Assembly (NCBI GenBank): GCA_026122225.1
Contig: JANEZZ010000463.1
Location: forward strand, 496,001 to 560,000
Length of the DNA: 64,000 bases
Direction: 5' to 3'
From: Heloderma charlesbogerti
Taxonomy: Eukaryota > Chordata > Lepidosauria > Squamata > Helodermatidae
Below are positions 1 to 12,050 of this stretch, one piece after another. The position numbers were made by a program, and so were the translations under genes. The notes below the pieces were generated by a model. The model was not told where the DNA came from and did not search any database. It was given only the letters and a program-made list of their open reading frames with translations. Within the stretch, counting starts at the first letter, position 1, and each line of letters starts with the position of its first letter.

Positions 1-2356
1 AGATGACAGGTGCGAATTCATGAGTGCACAGTGCCATCCATTTCCCTGAAGCAGGAATTCCAACGGATGCCAGGGCAAAGAACCATAGCCCCAAGAGACC
101 TGGCTGATTCCACTGCTTCTCTGTTAGGTTTGTATATTTTTGCCTTGCCAGCTTGAGGCTCTTGTCCAGGTTGAGCTCCGGTGTAAATCCAAGGGGGTCT
201 ATGGCCTTCTCTGTATTTGCTACAGTGTCAATTTGGCCCATGGTAGTTACGCTTCTGACGGTATTTCAACTCTTTAGTATTATTATTATTATTTAGTGGT
301 TTTGAAGCTAACTATAAAAGTGTACATGCTGGTGCTTGGCATGCAGCGGCCCATCAAGAATTTTACTGGGAGAAAAGATTCTCCCTGTGTGTTGTGTGCT
401 TTTTACAGAATAAAGTCCATGTGGGGGATGGAGAAAATTTTAGTTTCAACTGTTTTCATACATACTTGTAGTTCTGATGTCCATTGCTTCTAATGTCTGC
501 TCCATATCAGAATGATGCAGTGGTCATGCCTAGTAAGAGAGCACTTGACTCCAGTGAACGCAGGGTCAGCACACAACGGTTTGGAGTCCTGCTGTATCGC
601 CACACGAGATGCAAGCTAACATTTGAGCTTGATCTGGTAGACGCTCTCTTACGAAATGATATAATGGCTGGAAGTCGATGGAGGATTTCTCAGCTGTGGA
701 TGGCCACGTTCACACACCAGGATTATGAGGCCTAGCCAACATATGCAGATAATGAGGTGTTAGAATTCTGAGGTGGCAGAGTGGACTCTGCCATCATATT
801 GCAGGTGGGAGGTGCCTTTAAAAAAAAAGTTCCTGCATGTTAAAAAAAACAAACCCTCCTTCCAAGTAAGAAAAAACAATCTAGCACACTGGAGGGTAAA
901 GGTTCAAGCCCAATCCCCTTCCTACTGTGCTAGTTTTCTACTTGCACGGAGTTGGTTTTTAACACAGAAGAACATTACAAAAAATGTGATCTACCTCCAG
1001 TCTGAAGTGATACAGCCCATTCTACCTCTTTAGGGCTCTTATCACCTTATTCCTGCCACATTCTCCTGCCTGTGTAACAATTGGGCAATTGAATATGGGT
1101 CACACCAAGCCTTCCACAGGGCAAGGTGGAGGAACACTTGGGATTATTTATCACAACTGTAGACAGCCTGAACCTGCTTATCTCTGAATAAAGACAAAAC
1201 AGAGTTGCTTTTGAAGCTGCATGGGATGGGAAATAACACAATAAGCAAAAGTGATCCCTTCTCTGAAGAACAGGGAGAAAGAAACTTGCATGTCTCTCCC
1301 TGCAGTGAGATGAACCAGCTATTCCCACATCAGGAACTTGTGCATCTAACTGCATGTGTGCATGAGGAGTAGAGGGGAAAGTTAAAATTGTGACGTGTGT
1401 GCTTCCTATTCTGCCCCCCACCACACACACACATTCCCTTCATGTGTCTCTAATGTCTGAAGTCCCTCTGTGGAAAGGGCCTTAATTCTTCCTTGCGAAG
1501 TAGAGCAAGAACACTGGGCTGCTAAACGTTCTTGTTTATCTTTTCTGGCAGACTGGGGATTATCCTATACTGAGGGAGGGTCTGCATTCACAGTTCCTTC
1601 CAAAAACCTCTCTGGAGGGTTGAGAAGCCCCCCTTCCCCCCAAACAATGTTGGATGAGGCATTTAGACTGCTGGGGGAAGGACAGGATGGGAAACATTCT
1701 TTCTGAGAATGTGAATGTACCGTAGGATCCAAGCCTGATTTTGGCCAATTCCTCCACACCATGCCCCATTCCACATGGTTCAGGAAGGTCCCCTGATCCT
1801 CTGAAGAGGCTTTTGGGGTGGCGAGGGGTGCAGGTGGCTGAAGCTCAGAGGAGTGGGACAGGACACTTTCCTCCCATTATCTTTTTTGAGTTAACTTATA
1901 TTTGGATCCAAGCTAAAGTCTGTAATTTCGCCTGAAAAACAGGGCCTCTGGGGTGGGCAGCCTTGAACTGATGTCACTCCTGTGTGTAGAGAAGGCAGTC
2001 TATTTTGGTGTCATTGTTGCCCCCATTTGTCATGGGAAATGATTGGAGGAGGCTAGAGATGTGAAGGCCTGGTGGTGGTGGGGGGGAATGAGGAAAAAAT
2101 GGAGAACAACGGGGAGCACCCCCCCCCCTCGTGATTGAAGAAAAAAAATTAAAAGTTTTTTCTGGGTTTTTTTTTGCTGGGGGGGGGAGTATTTTTTTTC
2201 ACACCTTCACATCTCTAGAGAAGGATATGCATCAGTCAAAAACCTGTGGGCGTGGCGACAATATGTTGCATCCAGAGATGCATGAACCGAGCTCCTCTGG
2301 TGCTGTGGGTGTTTTCTGCCCCTCTTTCTCACTGCAGCCACTTTGAAAAGCCACCC
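1..2356. other. No recognised gene or repeat; low-complexity patches
   Basis: I see no coding region, RNA gene or named repeat here. All open frames are short, overlap on both strands and lack recognisable motifs. A short (ATT)n run lies at about 278-296. From 2105 to 2200 there are homopolymer runs of C, A, T and G that would be prone to sequencing or assembly error. The sequence is probably intergenic or intronic host DNA. Confidence 0.5.
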
Positions 2357-3256
2357 TGGCTGCATATTGTCACCCTGCTTATTTAACTTATATGCAGAGT
2401 ACATCATGAGAAATGCCGGGTTGGATGAATCAGAGGTCGGAATTAAGATTGCTGGGAGAATTATCAACAACCTCCGATATGCAGACGATACCACCCTAAT
2501 GGCAGAAAGTGAAGAGGATCTCAAGAGCCTCTTGTTGAGGGTGAAAGAGGAGAGTGCAAAAGCTGGTTTGAAACTCAACATTAAAAAAACGAAGATCATG
2601 GCATCTGGCCCCATCACTTCCTGGCATATAGAAGGGGAAGAAATGGAAGCAGTGACAGATTTTACTTTCTTGGCCTCCAAGATCACCACAGACGGTGACT
2701 GTAGCCATGAAATTAAAAGACGCTTGCTCCTTGGGAGGAAAGCTATGGCAAACCTAGACAGCATAGTAAGAAGCAGAGACATCACCTTGCCGACAAAGAT
2801 CCGTCTAATCAAAGCTATGGTTTTCCCAGTAGTAATGTATGGCTGTGAGAGCTGGACTATAAAGAAGGCTGAGCGCCGAAGAACTGATGCTTTCGAACTG
2901 TGGTGCTGGAGAAGACTCTTACGAGTCCCCTGGACTGCAAGGAGGTCAAATCAGTCAATCCTAAAGGAAATCAACCCTGAGTGCTCATTGGAAGGACAGA
3001 TACTGAAGCTGAAGCTCAAATATTTTGGCCACCTAATGCGAAGAGAAAACTCTCTGGAAAAGACCCTGATGCTGGGAAAGATTGAAGGCAAAAGGAGAAG
3101 GGGACAGCAGAGGATGAGGTGGCTAGATAGCATCACCGATGCAATGAATATGAACCTGAGCACACTCCGGGAGAGTGCTCAGGACAGGAAGGCCTGGCGT
3201 GCTATGGTCCATGGGGTCACCAAGAGTCGGACACGACTGAACAACAACAACAACTG
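2357..3256 (+). mobile_element. RTE-BovB LINE, copy 1, 5'-truncated, open C-terminal RT frame
   Basis: This is the 3' part of a BovB non-LTR retrotransposon. The frame is open from inside the reverse-transcriptase domain to the element's end: it starts just after the GVRQGC motif, keeps LSPCLFNLYAEYIM and the catalytic YADD, then NIKKTK, and runs through the basic C-terminal region ending VTKSRTRLN. A CAA-rich tail follows (about 3240-3256). The open frame extends at both ends into flanking DNA, so its apparent start and stop are fortuitous. The endonuclease and the first RT motifs are missing, so the copy cannot move by itself. In sequence it groups with the copies at 51.2 and 61.8 kb (residues EESAKAGLKLNIKK). 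No clear target-site duplication was found. The long open frames on the opposite strand are shadows. Confidence 0.93.
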
Positions 3257-3917
3257 GAATGGAAGGGAATGTGGTGGGGGGGGCTGCAGCAGGAGAGGGG
3301 AGTTGGAAAGTTATGTGGAGGGGGGGCATGAAAGGAAGTGCATTTTGCTCAAACAAGCAAACTTCTGGCTTCAAGCCTGTGTGTTGAATGAGCTAATCTA
3401 GTCCCTAAATAAAATTCTGTGCCAACACAGCCATGGGTTGCAGGCACGCTTGCTGTAAGTTTGAAACCTGTGCTTGTTTCTTAAATATATAGTGGAAATG
3501 TAAAGACAAATTGCAGTTTCTGGGATTTAAGTGCTAAAAACAATCCAATAGAACAAAACTTGCCCAACATCCATTAAGTGGCTGTTTAGGAGATCATTTT
3601 TGTGTGTTCGTTTTTTACTGATTGATTTTTGTTGTCCTATCTCGAGTCAAGAATGAAGGCATGATAAACGGAAAACTAATGAAACTGAGAGGGGAAAATG
3701 ACACTCCTACACAGTGCAAATTTATTGAAAATGAAATCTATGCACCATAAATAATTTTTAGTAAATGAAATGCTGCTCTGTCTGCCTTGTAGGCACTTTT
3801 TACACTGAATGTCAGATCTGAAGAAGCAAACCCTATCAAAGAAAGTTTCATTTTATAATTAAGTTTTGTGAATCACCACAGCAAAGTTGGGTTAATGCAA
3901 AAACATTGTCTTACAGT

Positions 3918-3993
3918 ACAATCCTATACATGTCTACTCAGAAGTAGGACCCATTGAGTTCAATGGGGCTTACTTCCAGGTAAATATGTATGG
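3918..3993. repeat. Short palindromic repeat (ACAATCCTAT family)
   Basis: An 80-bp-class repeat begins with ACAATCCTAT, contains CATTGAGTTCAATGGGG in the middle and ends near a decayed inverse of its start. The same unit recurs near 11.9, 15.9, 37.6, 47.1 and 58.8 kb. The inverted ends suggest a small non-autonomous DNA element. Confidence 0.6.
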
Positions 3994-4963
3994 TCTCCAT
4001 TGTGACCCCATAGGGACCTCCAGCAGTGTTCCTGAAGCTCTCCACTCCCTGACTCCTTCAAAAATGTATTTTTAATAAAAACCTTGAAAAACATTAGTGC
4101 TCCAGGTTCTCTTTCCTGTTCCTGCATCTGCTGCAGATCAGCTGTTGGTGGGCAGGCTAGGAAGCAAATAGTTGTTTTCAAGCTCTGCCCAGTCTCTACC
4201 CCTTTGCCTTGCTATTTCCCCCTCCCTCCTAGCCTCTAGCCTTGCTATTTCTCTCCCCCCTCACCTGTTTAGCACAATGTTTATCCCCCTCCCAGCCTCT
4301 AATGTTGGTCTTTCTCTACCCCTTGAGCCTTGCTATTTCCCCCTCCCTTCCAGCCTCTATCCTCACTATTTCTCCCTCCACCACCACTTTAGCTCACTTT
4401 TGACTCACCAGGCCCCCACAGCAGCCATTGTGTGACTAGCCACAAATGGAAGCCATTTTGTAGTGGTGCCCACAGCACTTTCTCAAATTCCTAAATGTGC
4501 CCATGGGTCCAAAAAAAGTTGGGGGTCCCTGGTGGATTGCAGCCTTAATACTGGAAAGCTCAGGAATTTTGCATGCTAGCACCCTAATCCAGGATATACT
4601 TACTTGAATGTAAACGCTTATCCTCAGGGCCAACTAGGACATAACTTCTGTATGTCTCTGCCATAGGCTGACTTAAGCTGGATTGGCTTTGGCATATCAC
4701 TGCAATCTGGTGACAACCTTAATGTGCAGTAGTAAGCCCCAAACCAACCTTTTCACAGTTCAGTTTATGGTGGTGGCACCATGATGCATGCAGAGTGTTT
4801 GGAACTCATCACAGGCTTGAGTTTGCCCCCATAGCCAACACACGCATGCACCATTGGAGAATAAGTGCTGGCTTTCTTTTGGTTTTAATATAATGCACCT
4901 TAAAGTAACTGCTCTTACAATGGTAATTCTTTCTATCAATTTGGAACCCTGTACAGGGTAGAG
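3994..4963. other. No recognised gene; contains a pyrimidine-rich repeat
   Basis: Apart from the CT-rich block at about 4190-4390, nothing here is recognisable. Open frames are short and antisense pairs are equally long, as expected for non-coding DNA. Confidence 0.45.
4190..4390. repeat. CT-rich diverged tandem repeat
   Basis: Phrases such as CCTTGCTATTTCCCCCTCCC and CCAGCCTCTA recur three to four times at irregular 40-55-bp spacing, giving an almost pure pyrimidine top strand. It looks like an old minisatellite. Confidence 0.55.
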
Positions 4964-5056
4964 ACAACAAGTCTTGTGGCACTTTAAAGACTAATAAGTT
5001 TATTATGGCATAAGCTTTTATGGGCTGTCCTCCACTTTATCAGATGCAAGTAGACT
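4964..5056 (+). repeat. Single arm of the long-hairpin repeat also seen at 56.1 kb
   Basis: The phrases CTTGTGGCACTTTAAAGAC, TATTATGGCATAAGC and ACTTTATCAGATGCA match one arm of the folded-back repeat at 56131-56338. Only one arm is present here, so it is a partial copy. Confidence 0.6.
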
Positions 5057-5394
5057 ACACTAGATTGGAGAAGGCTACCCTAATATTTCTTTCAGGGAGA
5101 GGTGGGGATAGAAATGGCAGGAAGATCAGGCCCTCTCCACTGCTATTTCTTTTTATGCTTATTTATGAGACAGCTGGGCCATTGAACAACCTCCTCAAAG
5201 AGGCAGGGTTTGACAGTTCTCAGTCTGTGATGGTGTGCATGTAATTTATTTTGGTTTAGTTTGTCAAGAGCTAGCTGGCCCTCTAAGGAGAGACAAAGCA
5301 CAGGTTGGTTGTAACACAGTCTTTAATAGGCAGTGATCCGCTTCATCAGACCGGTGAATCTAATGGGAACCAAAGGCTGAGTTATGGTGACTTA

Positions 5395-5480
5395 CTCAGG
5401 CCATTGGCTGAATTGCTGAGCAGAACTTGAACCCAGGTTTCTCATTTCCCAATCCAGCACTGTACCACTTGACCGCATGA
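5395..5480 (-). repeat. MIR/L2-like 3' fragment (weak)
   Basis: The segment resembles the reverse complement of a MIR-like SINE: a phrase like ACTTGAACCCAGGTTTCTC is followed by a run ending in a 'CCAGCACTGTACCACTTGACC' type tail. It is strongly decayed and could instead be part of an L2 tail. Confidence 0.4.
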
Positions 5481-5489
5481 TACTTTCAG

Positions 5490-7385
5490 AATGTGACCAG
5501 AGTGATACCAGTAAATGCTTCAATTGGCTAGATTCCATAGCTCCAGAGTGTATGTACTGGATCCTTATCTGGTAGATCCATAACTCTGAGGCGGGGTGTG
5601 TGTGGGTTCATTCACTGACCTGCATTACATCCCACAAATCAGTGGACACAAGATTCTTAGAAAATTTGGCAAGTTATTTTCCTCATTTGGTTATAGAACC
5701 TGTTTCTCCTTTAGCTGTCCCTTCCCTTGACCTCTGTATCTTGAAGAGATTGTATCCATGATGGAAAAAGGCCTGCATTTTTTATTGGTAAGTCATCTAT
5801 GGGAGAGCCCATGGTGGAGGAAGAAGAGAGGCTTCCTTGTTGCTTGTTTTTCTGCTTCCTTGTATTAGTTTAGAACAGGGCTGGAGAAAAATATTGAGAA
5901 GTTGGCAGCATAGTTTTTAGGAGAGCTTGTGATTTTTGCCTCTCTGTACTCTAAGGCCTGATCTAAATACTGGTTCACTACACTTATTTCTTTGTATCTA
6001 AAGTGTGTTGTTTGTTGTTCTCTTTGTCGGGGAGAAAAGGTGAGGTTTTTTGTTTTTTTTTGCAACACAGCTTTCATTTTATCAGAATGCCATTTACTTT
6101 TCTGTCCCCTACAGAGATTTTTCCCACCTGCATAACTGTAGCTGCATGATTTCCGTAATTAGCAAACATGATAGAAAAGCTAAGCAAATCACATTGTGAT
6201 TTTCTTCTGAGGAGTAACAAATAGTCTGTTTCCACCTAAAAGTATGATCATGCCTGTCTTGCCACTGTAAGCATTAATGGGAATTGCAAATGTGCTAACT
6301 CCTAAAACACTGTTGCTGTTCAGTGTAGTGGCATCTTGTTTCAGATCTTCTAGCTGTTATTCATGGACTAGAATAATGGCATTTTTTGACTACACTGTGT
6401 TTGTGTTTTTCGTCTGTGACTTGTATTTGGCAACACTGCAAAATCACTATTTTATGATGCATGCACTTGCCTTAAAGTTTATCCAAGCCTTTATGTATCA
6501 TATCTTGGTTGTAGTTGTGCGTGCCTACAAAAAATAAATCTAGAACAGGTTTTATCAAAACAAACAGACAAAAACAGTAATTTTCAGCAAATTAAGGTTT
6601 CCTGTTGGCACATAGTGCACTTTACAGCTTGAAGGGGTGGCCATTTTCTCAAATGAAACCAAGCAGGGCCCAGGAGTGGAAGAAAGATGAATTCCCAGGC
6701 AGCAGCTGCTAAAATGTCAGTTGCTGCAACAACTTGGTGCCTGAACTCTTGACCTAGTTGATATATTAGAAAGCAAGGGGCAAGGCTGTGTCCCCCATCC
6801 CTCAGCCTTCCTCTCAGCTGGCTGTCTCTTTTACCTGCACACTTCAGGTAAATAAACCCTTTTTGCATTGGGCTCCACCTAAAACCTACCAAAAGTCATT
6901 GGTTTCCAGCCCCTTGCTTTGTTGTGAGACCTGCTCTGGGCTGCTTCCCCTGGCTCAGAGTTCTCACCTGCAGACCCTGCTCTGGTCCCAGAATTTGAGC
7001 TGGTAGCCTGAACTAGCTTTGTTAGTTCAATGTTAGGAAGGTTTCTTCCAAAATGTTTTTCAGAATGATGTAGATCTATGTTTGTATTCTTTTGGGACAA
7101 TATACTGACATTTTCAAGTAGTGGCATACATATCAATAAATGTGCAGGTCCACATTCCAAATCTGTAAAACAATGTGGGATAACTTCTGACTATATCTGG
7201 TTGGAAAAGGTGTCCCCCATTTTTTATTTACAGATTTGGAATGTGGACTTGAACATTTATTTTTATATTGCTACTTGTGAAATCTTTGAAGCTATACTAA
7301 AACCAGTGGATAGCCTTGTCTAGCAATGAGGACTGCTTTTTAAAAGTAGAAAGTCTTGTCCATCCTGAGGAAGAGAACATTGGAT
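5490..7385. other. No recognised feature
   Basis: About 1.9 kb of AT-rich to average sequence with no coding signal, no repeat that I recognise and no obvious inverted repeat. It may be old host intronic or intergenic DNA. Confidence 0.45.
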
Positions 7386-7387
7386 TG

Positions 7388-7560
7388 GGTTTTAAGGACA
7401 TGCATTAAAACCCCAGTTATGTGATTCACACTTTGGACAACCTGGCCAAGTCTTTCTCTCAGGCTAAGCTTCTATAAAAATTGGAATAGCAGTGATTACT
7501 TCATAAGGTTTGAGGTAGAGGTGAAATGAGTGAACAGTAAGTGTTACAGATGATAAAAAC
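7388..7560 (+). repeat. MIR-like SINE remnant
   Basis: The order of short matches follows a MIR-type core: 'CAAGTCTTTCTCTCAGGCT', then a T-rich stretch, 'TACTTCATAAGGTTTGAGG', 'GAAATGAGTGAACAG' and a tail ending GATGATAAA. The copy is old and diverged. Confidence 0.5.
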
Positions 7561-8370
7561 CACCTACTTGAACTCTGTTTTGCAGCATGATTTGGCAAGA
7601 AAGTTGCCTTTCATTTTAACCAGAAATACGAAGGGATCAAAATCTGGTTCTGTGTATGTTTAGCTTTGGTGAATGAGCTTCTGTGGGTGCTGGGAACATC
7701 CACAAATGTTTGTGAAGAGCTGGTTTCTCTGTCTATAATGAGCCAAATCAAATGAGCTAATCTGAAACTTCATCTTCCAAGCAATGAGCCTCTTGCTTTT
7801 AAATCTGTGTCGATTGTTCTACTTGATAGTGCTTTTAGAGTATAAATGGGTTCAGTAGGTATGCAGATGAGCTCTGAAGTTATTTGTCTCAGAACTGGGT
7901 TTGGGTAAATCTAGCAGGGACAAAGAACTTCAGTAAGCAGCCTTGCAAATATGACTGGAGACTGTGAGAATTATTTCCTTATTCTGTGATGAATTTATTT
8001 ATCCTTTGCCCATTTCAGTGGTATGGCCAAGACAGATAGAATCCTCCCTAAGCTTTCACTGCCTTCTTTCTTTATCCTCCTTGGAGATTAAAGCTACACA
8101 AATGTGCAAAGCATTGGCAACATTAGATAAGAGCTACCTGTTTACCACACAGATTTGTTTGTCAAGTCCATGAGGGAAGCTTGTTTCCTTATTGGTACAG
8201 CACCAAATGCTCAACCTGTTTTGAACACACAAATACAAGAAAACATGGGTTGTGGCTTTGTTTAATACAGATAATTGGAGAAGTTTGAACTTAGGAGACT
8301 AGGATGTCTGCCTGTGGAGCAGTCTTGTACCTGTTGAGCAGCTCCTGAGTGGTCTTGTATTTCTTGATTG
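7561..8370. other. No recognised feature
   Basis: No open frame with recognisable motifs and no repeat identified. Confidence 0.4.
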
Positions 8371-8374
8371 GACA

Positions 8375-8790
8375 TCATTTGAATTTGGTAATACATATTT
8401 ATTATGGGGATTTCTAACTTGCTTGTAACAAATTCCCAGGGCAGTTTGCAAAAACCAAAAGAAAGAAATTCGATAAACAATGAAAAACAAAGAATACTAA
8501 AAGCAGTCAATCTAAAGAGAAGCATAAAAACACCAGTAGAGAGGAGAGATTGAATTAGAAGGCCTTCATAAATAAAACAAATACAATTCACCTGGCAAAT
8601 GGCATCCAAGATATTGACAGGCAAATTTCCCCAAGGGCATCACCACCAAAAAGGCCCTTTTCCCCATAGTTACCCACAACGCCTCAAATGGCAGAGGTAC
8701 CAAAGGAAGGCCTCTTATTGTATTATGAACAGGCAGGCACAGGGGGAGACAGGCAGTTCACAAAGATTACCCAACATGTGTCATGTAGTT
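8375..8790 (-). mobile_element. Decayed L2-type LINE 3' end
   Basis: Read on the minus strand, this resembles the 3' end of an L2 element: A-rich tail-proximal sequence near 8380-8540 on the plus strand ('CAGGGCAGTTTGCAAAAACC'), then a decayed C-terminal coding part. Both ends are unclear and the frame is broken. It could be a CR1 relative instead. Confidence 0.45.
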
Positions 8791-8822
8791 CAGAATAATG
8801 TGGGTGAAGGGATTTAAGGAAC

Positions 8823-9138
8823 ATCTAGTCCAGGATGTAGAACTTCTTTCAGCTTGACAGTCAAGTCGCATTTTCGCAAAGCTTTTGGGGGTTGCTTTCC
8901 AGTGGTAGTTTGGGACCAAAGGCAAAAGGGGTGGGGCTAAACTACCACAAATACCAGCATATTTGAGCTTAAAGGTTTTAGAATGGGGGAAAACTGTGCA
9001 AGAGCCAGGAAACCACCAAACATTTGGTGGTTGGGAGAGAAGAGGTGGAGCCAGGGGAAGGTGGCATGGCCAACTGGGGAACCTGGGGCAGGACAGATTT
9101 GATCCCCAGGCCTGAAGTTCTGCAATCCTGATCTAGTT
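8823..9138. mobile_element. Non-autonomous hAT-like transposon (family A), complete
   Basis: A 300-bp element (8831-9130) begins CAGGATGTAGAACTT and ends with the near-inverse AAGTTCTGCAATCCTG. It is flanked by ATCTAGTC on the left and ATCTAGTT on the right, an 8-bp target duplication with one mismatch. Terminal CAGGR and an 8-bp duplication are hAT hallmarks. The inside has no transposase frame. The internal phrases TTGGTGGTTGGG and CCAGCATATTT tie it to copies at 30.6, 35.4 and 47.2 kb, from which it differs by an internal deletion. Confidence 0.8.
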
Positions 9139-9289
9139 CAAACCACAGAACTAAAGCAAAATCCGTTATACTAAACCATTCAAAGTGATTAGCTCATATT
9201 ACATCTCCTCAGCTCTCTCAGGACTCTCGCTTCCTCTTCCACCCCTTTTGGAATCTCTGCCCTATACCTTTGGAAGGCAGGCTGTTTTC

Positions 9290-9744
9290 AGACTTCAGTT
9301 CAAATTCTAGCTCCCACATTGGCTGTATTTGCACACAACAACAAGCCAGAATTCTGTAGAATTCTGGTTTAACGTAAACATGCTGTGTTCTGGTGCGTGC
9401 AGCCCTTTAGCTCCCACTTGGCTCCTTTGCATTAGTGCAGGATTGGTTTGTTCAGCATGTCATCTGAACAGGGGCTCCTGGCTTGTTGCTTTATGACTCC
9501 TGGCTTGTGAAGGGAACAAGAACAAACCCTAGCTTGTGATTCTGGCTTGTGAAGGGACTAACAAGCTAGGTGTCCTGCTCTAGAGCAAGCCTTGGCTGTG
9601 TGCAAGCTAGTATAGGAGTGAGGCAATAGACTAGTCAAGTTGGCAAGCAAATAGTCAAGCACAAAGGTTTCAGTCCAAGGTATTTTAAGCTAAGACAGGA
9701 GTGTTCTGATCTCTGCCTGGATTGCTGAATAATCAACAGCAGTC
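9290..9744. other. No clear feature; short inverted words
   Basis: Several short inverted or repeated words occur (AGCCAGAATTC / GAATTCTGG; repeated CTTGTGA and CTGGCTTGTG). They may be the ruins of a palindromic element like the one at 40.6 kb, but I cannot define one. Confidence 0.3.
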
Positions 9745-10262
9745 AGTCAGGCAACAAGGAGCAGGCAGCAGCAGAAGTAGTCAAGTAACAAGCAAGAGGT
9801 CAAACACAGTAAAGCAGTCAGGTACATTACACAGTCCAGAAGCAGGGTCGTTGAGCAGTCCAAAAGGACAGGAACCAGAGCATCAGACATAGGGCACAAT
9901 ATAGGAGGCATGGCAGAGGCTGGAAGGACCAAGTTGTTCCAACACTGGCTGGGTTTCCAGTGCAGGCTTTTAAGCTCCAAGCCAGCCAGACCCCACCCAT
10001 AGTTCAGCTGTAGCAATCAGAGCTCCCTTCCCAGAGCCTACTCCTGAGGAGTCCCTTTCTCCTGAGGAGACCTCTTCTGGAGGCGAGCACTCCTTCGCAC
10101 AGGAGCCCTGCTATCCTGCCTCTTGAGTCGACAATTCTCCCGGGGATCAGGGGGTGGCTCAGCCTCTGCCTCAGAGGCAGAGTCTCTCTTTCCTGACCTG
10201 GATGGCCCGGCAGCTACTTCCCCCGAGGGTGCAGCATGGGTGTTGCTAGGTTCTTAAAAGAT
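9745..10262. repeat. GC-richer unclassified segment, possible LTR fragment
   Basis: This 0.5-kb segment is richer in GC and in CAG/AGGAG words than its surroundings and has abrupt edges. Its style (many 'AGCAGTC' words, then CCCGGGG and CCTCAGAGGCAG) resembles LTR-like repeats, but no TG...CA ends, duplication or primer site could be fixed. The identity is a guess. Confidence 0.25.
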
Positions 10263-10293
10263 CTGGGGCACAGGCCCATAACACAAATTTGCA

Positions 10294-10324
10294 AGTGCAT
10301 ATATATATCTATATATATCTCTGA
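10294..10324. repeat. AT-rich microsatellite
   Basis: A (TA)n / ATCTATATATATC block, followed at about 10341-10380 by a (GT)n-like stretch. Confidence 0.75.
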
Positions 10325-10414
10325 GTCTAAGAGGACCTCTAATGTGTGTGTGTGTGGGGTGTGCATGTGGTGTGCTTACGTGTGTGCATAGATTACATAC
10401 ATAAGAAGTATGCA

Positions 10415-11010
10415 CTGCCCCCCCTCCACTTCAACTCAGACCCTGATTCAGCGTTTTGGAAAACATTCTGCTTCTACTCAGGCCAGTTTGTAGTCAGTCC
10501 ACTTCAGCTCAGCACCACACCTGAGTCAAGGTTTGGAAAAATGAGTCTTTACGCTTCCTGTTGACTACCATGGAAAATTAGAAAAAAACTGTAACTTTTT
10601 TCTCTTGGTCAGAACTGTATGGTAATTTCAGGCATAGTAGCCCCCTAGAAGGGGATTACATCTGCCCAATGTCAGAAAAAATAGGTGCAGGGTTTTGATT
10701 TTCTTTTAAAGGGAACTGCCAATAATATTGTTATTCCTTGGAAGAACTGGATAAAAATTTCAGGATTCATTGCCCCATCAGAGGAGATGATGCTTGCCAA
10801 ATTTCAGAATGATAGCCACAAGGGTTTTTGTGCAAGGGTGGCCTTGACATTTTGTCAAGAGGACATACTTATCTCCCTATTTTCCTTGTGGACCATTGTT
10901 CTGAAAATTACAGACAAACTACAGTTGTCCCTAAGTAAGAAACCAGCAAAGTTTCAGAAGGACAGGTGCAGCAGTTCATGTGGAAGGGGAGTTCTCCACT
11001 TTGGAGGAGG
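10415..11010. repeat. Diverged repeat units with about 70-bp and 130-bp spacing
   Basis: Two related segments start with CCACTTCA(A/G)CTCAG near 10427 and 10500. Downstream, three related segments contain 'TTTCAG' followed by a GCC(A)AATTTCAGAA-like phrase near 10675, 10797 and 10947. The pattern suggests an old tandem array, or the inside of an unidentified transposon built from diverged repeats. The open frame at 10685-11062 has no recognisable motif and is probably fortuitous. Confidence 0.4.
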
Positions 11011-11189
11011 GAGTGATTTGCTTTCCCTTCCATTCACGCCCTCCCCAATAGTTTTTGGGTAGATTTATATGGAAATGCACAGGTCATTAGAGGTGTCTCC
11101 CAGGCAAGAAACTTGAAAATTTTTTGAAGGATATACATGCCTGCAAATTTATAATTACTAGAATTTATTTACATTTCACCAATGTTAGC

Positions 11190-11336
11190 AGCAGGGGAAC
11201 ATGGGTGGGAAGGTGCTATTGCACTCATGTCCTGCTTGTGGGTTTCCCATGGGCATCTGGTTGGCCACTGTGTGAACAGAATGCTGGACTAGATGGACCC
11301 TTGGTCTGATCCAGCAGGGCTCTTCTTACGTTCTTA
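11190..11336 (+). mobile_element. CR1-like LINE, 3' UTR end
   Basis: The segment carries the CR1-like 3' terminus seen throughout the window: GGGAACATGGGTGGG, CATGTCCTGCTTGTGGG, TGTGAACAGAATGCTGG, GGTCTGATCCAGCAGGGC and a final TTACGTTCTTAA. It is strongly 5'-truncated and carries no coding sequence. Confidence 0.8.
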
Positions 11337-11708
11337 AATAGAGAGTGACTCTGAGCATATGCAGAATGCTTTTCTTTCACCACTGAGCACTTGCATTCTC
11401 CTCCTACCAATTCTCTTCCTCTCCATGCAACCATCCCTCCTCATCCTACCATCCTCCAGCAACTCTTCATAAAAACAGATGTTTTGTTTTGTGCAACTCT
11501 CCTCTACCTCCTCCTTGTTATGCACAAGCTGTCATTGTATCTTCCTCCCCATAACTTCATTTGTGCCAAGACTTCACCAGGGTTCAGCGAATGAGTCTGT
11601 TTTCAAAACACAATGAGTCTGTTTTCAAAACTAGGGCTAAGTTATGGAGAAACTCTGAGCATGTACTAAGTGCCTGTCCCTTACCACTGAAGCTAGAGTT
11701 CATGCAAA

Positions 11709-11731
11709 ACCACCACCACCACCACCACCCC
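11709..11731. repeat. (CAC)n microsatellite
   Basis: Seven or so CAC units in tandem. They encode a histidine run in one frame, which is an artefact. Confidence 0.8.
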
Positions 11732-11902
11732 ACAAATGACAAAATATGCATAGGACTGAGCTGAAAGGGTAGTCAGTTCATTAGCTGGAACTGGGTAGGC
11801 AGTGTATTAAGCCTGCAGTACCATGCTCACAACTCAGCGCTTATTTTTGAGTAAACACGCAGATCATCAAGGTGCAAACCTCCCTGCAAAAGTAACTTGT
11901 GC

Positions 11903-11970
11903 TGGAATCCTATGCACACGAAGCATCATTAAACATAATGGGACTTCTCAGTAGGCATACATAGGATTGC
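11903..11970. repeat. Short palindromic repeat (CAATCCTAT family)
   Basis: The left end GGAATCCTATGCA is mirrored by CATAGGATTGC at the right end, with a central CATAATGGGACTT. It is the same family as the unit at 3.9 kb but has both ends preserved. Confidence 0.6.
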
Positions 11971-12050
11971 ATAAATGAGCAGCACTTATCTCCCCTTCTC
12001 TTAAAAAAGCAAACCAAAACCTCCTATTTTTATTAAAGCTTTTTGTTCAG

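Noticed and set aside
2095..2200. G-quadruplex or regulatory polypurine tract
   Set aside because: The homopolymer runs are of mixed bases and look like low complexity; no regular G-tract spacing was evident.
2207..2812. 201-codon minus-strand open frame
   Set aside because: It is antisense to the BovB coding region, and the same antisense frame occurs at every BovB copy (29.0, 50.3, 51.7, 62.3 kb). It is a shadow of codon composition.
9745..10262. Solo LTR
   Set aside because: No TG..CA ends, target duplication, polyadenylation signal or second copy could be shown; kept only as a low-confidence unclassified repeat.
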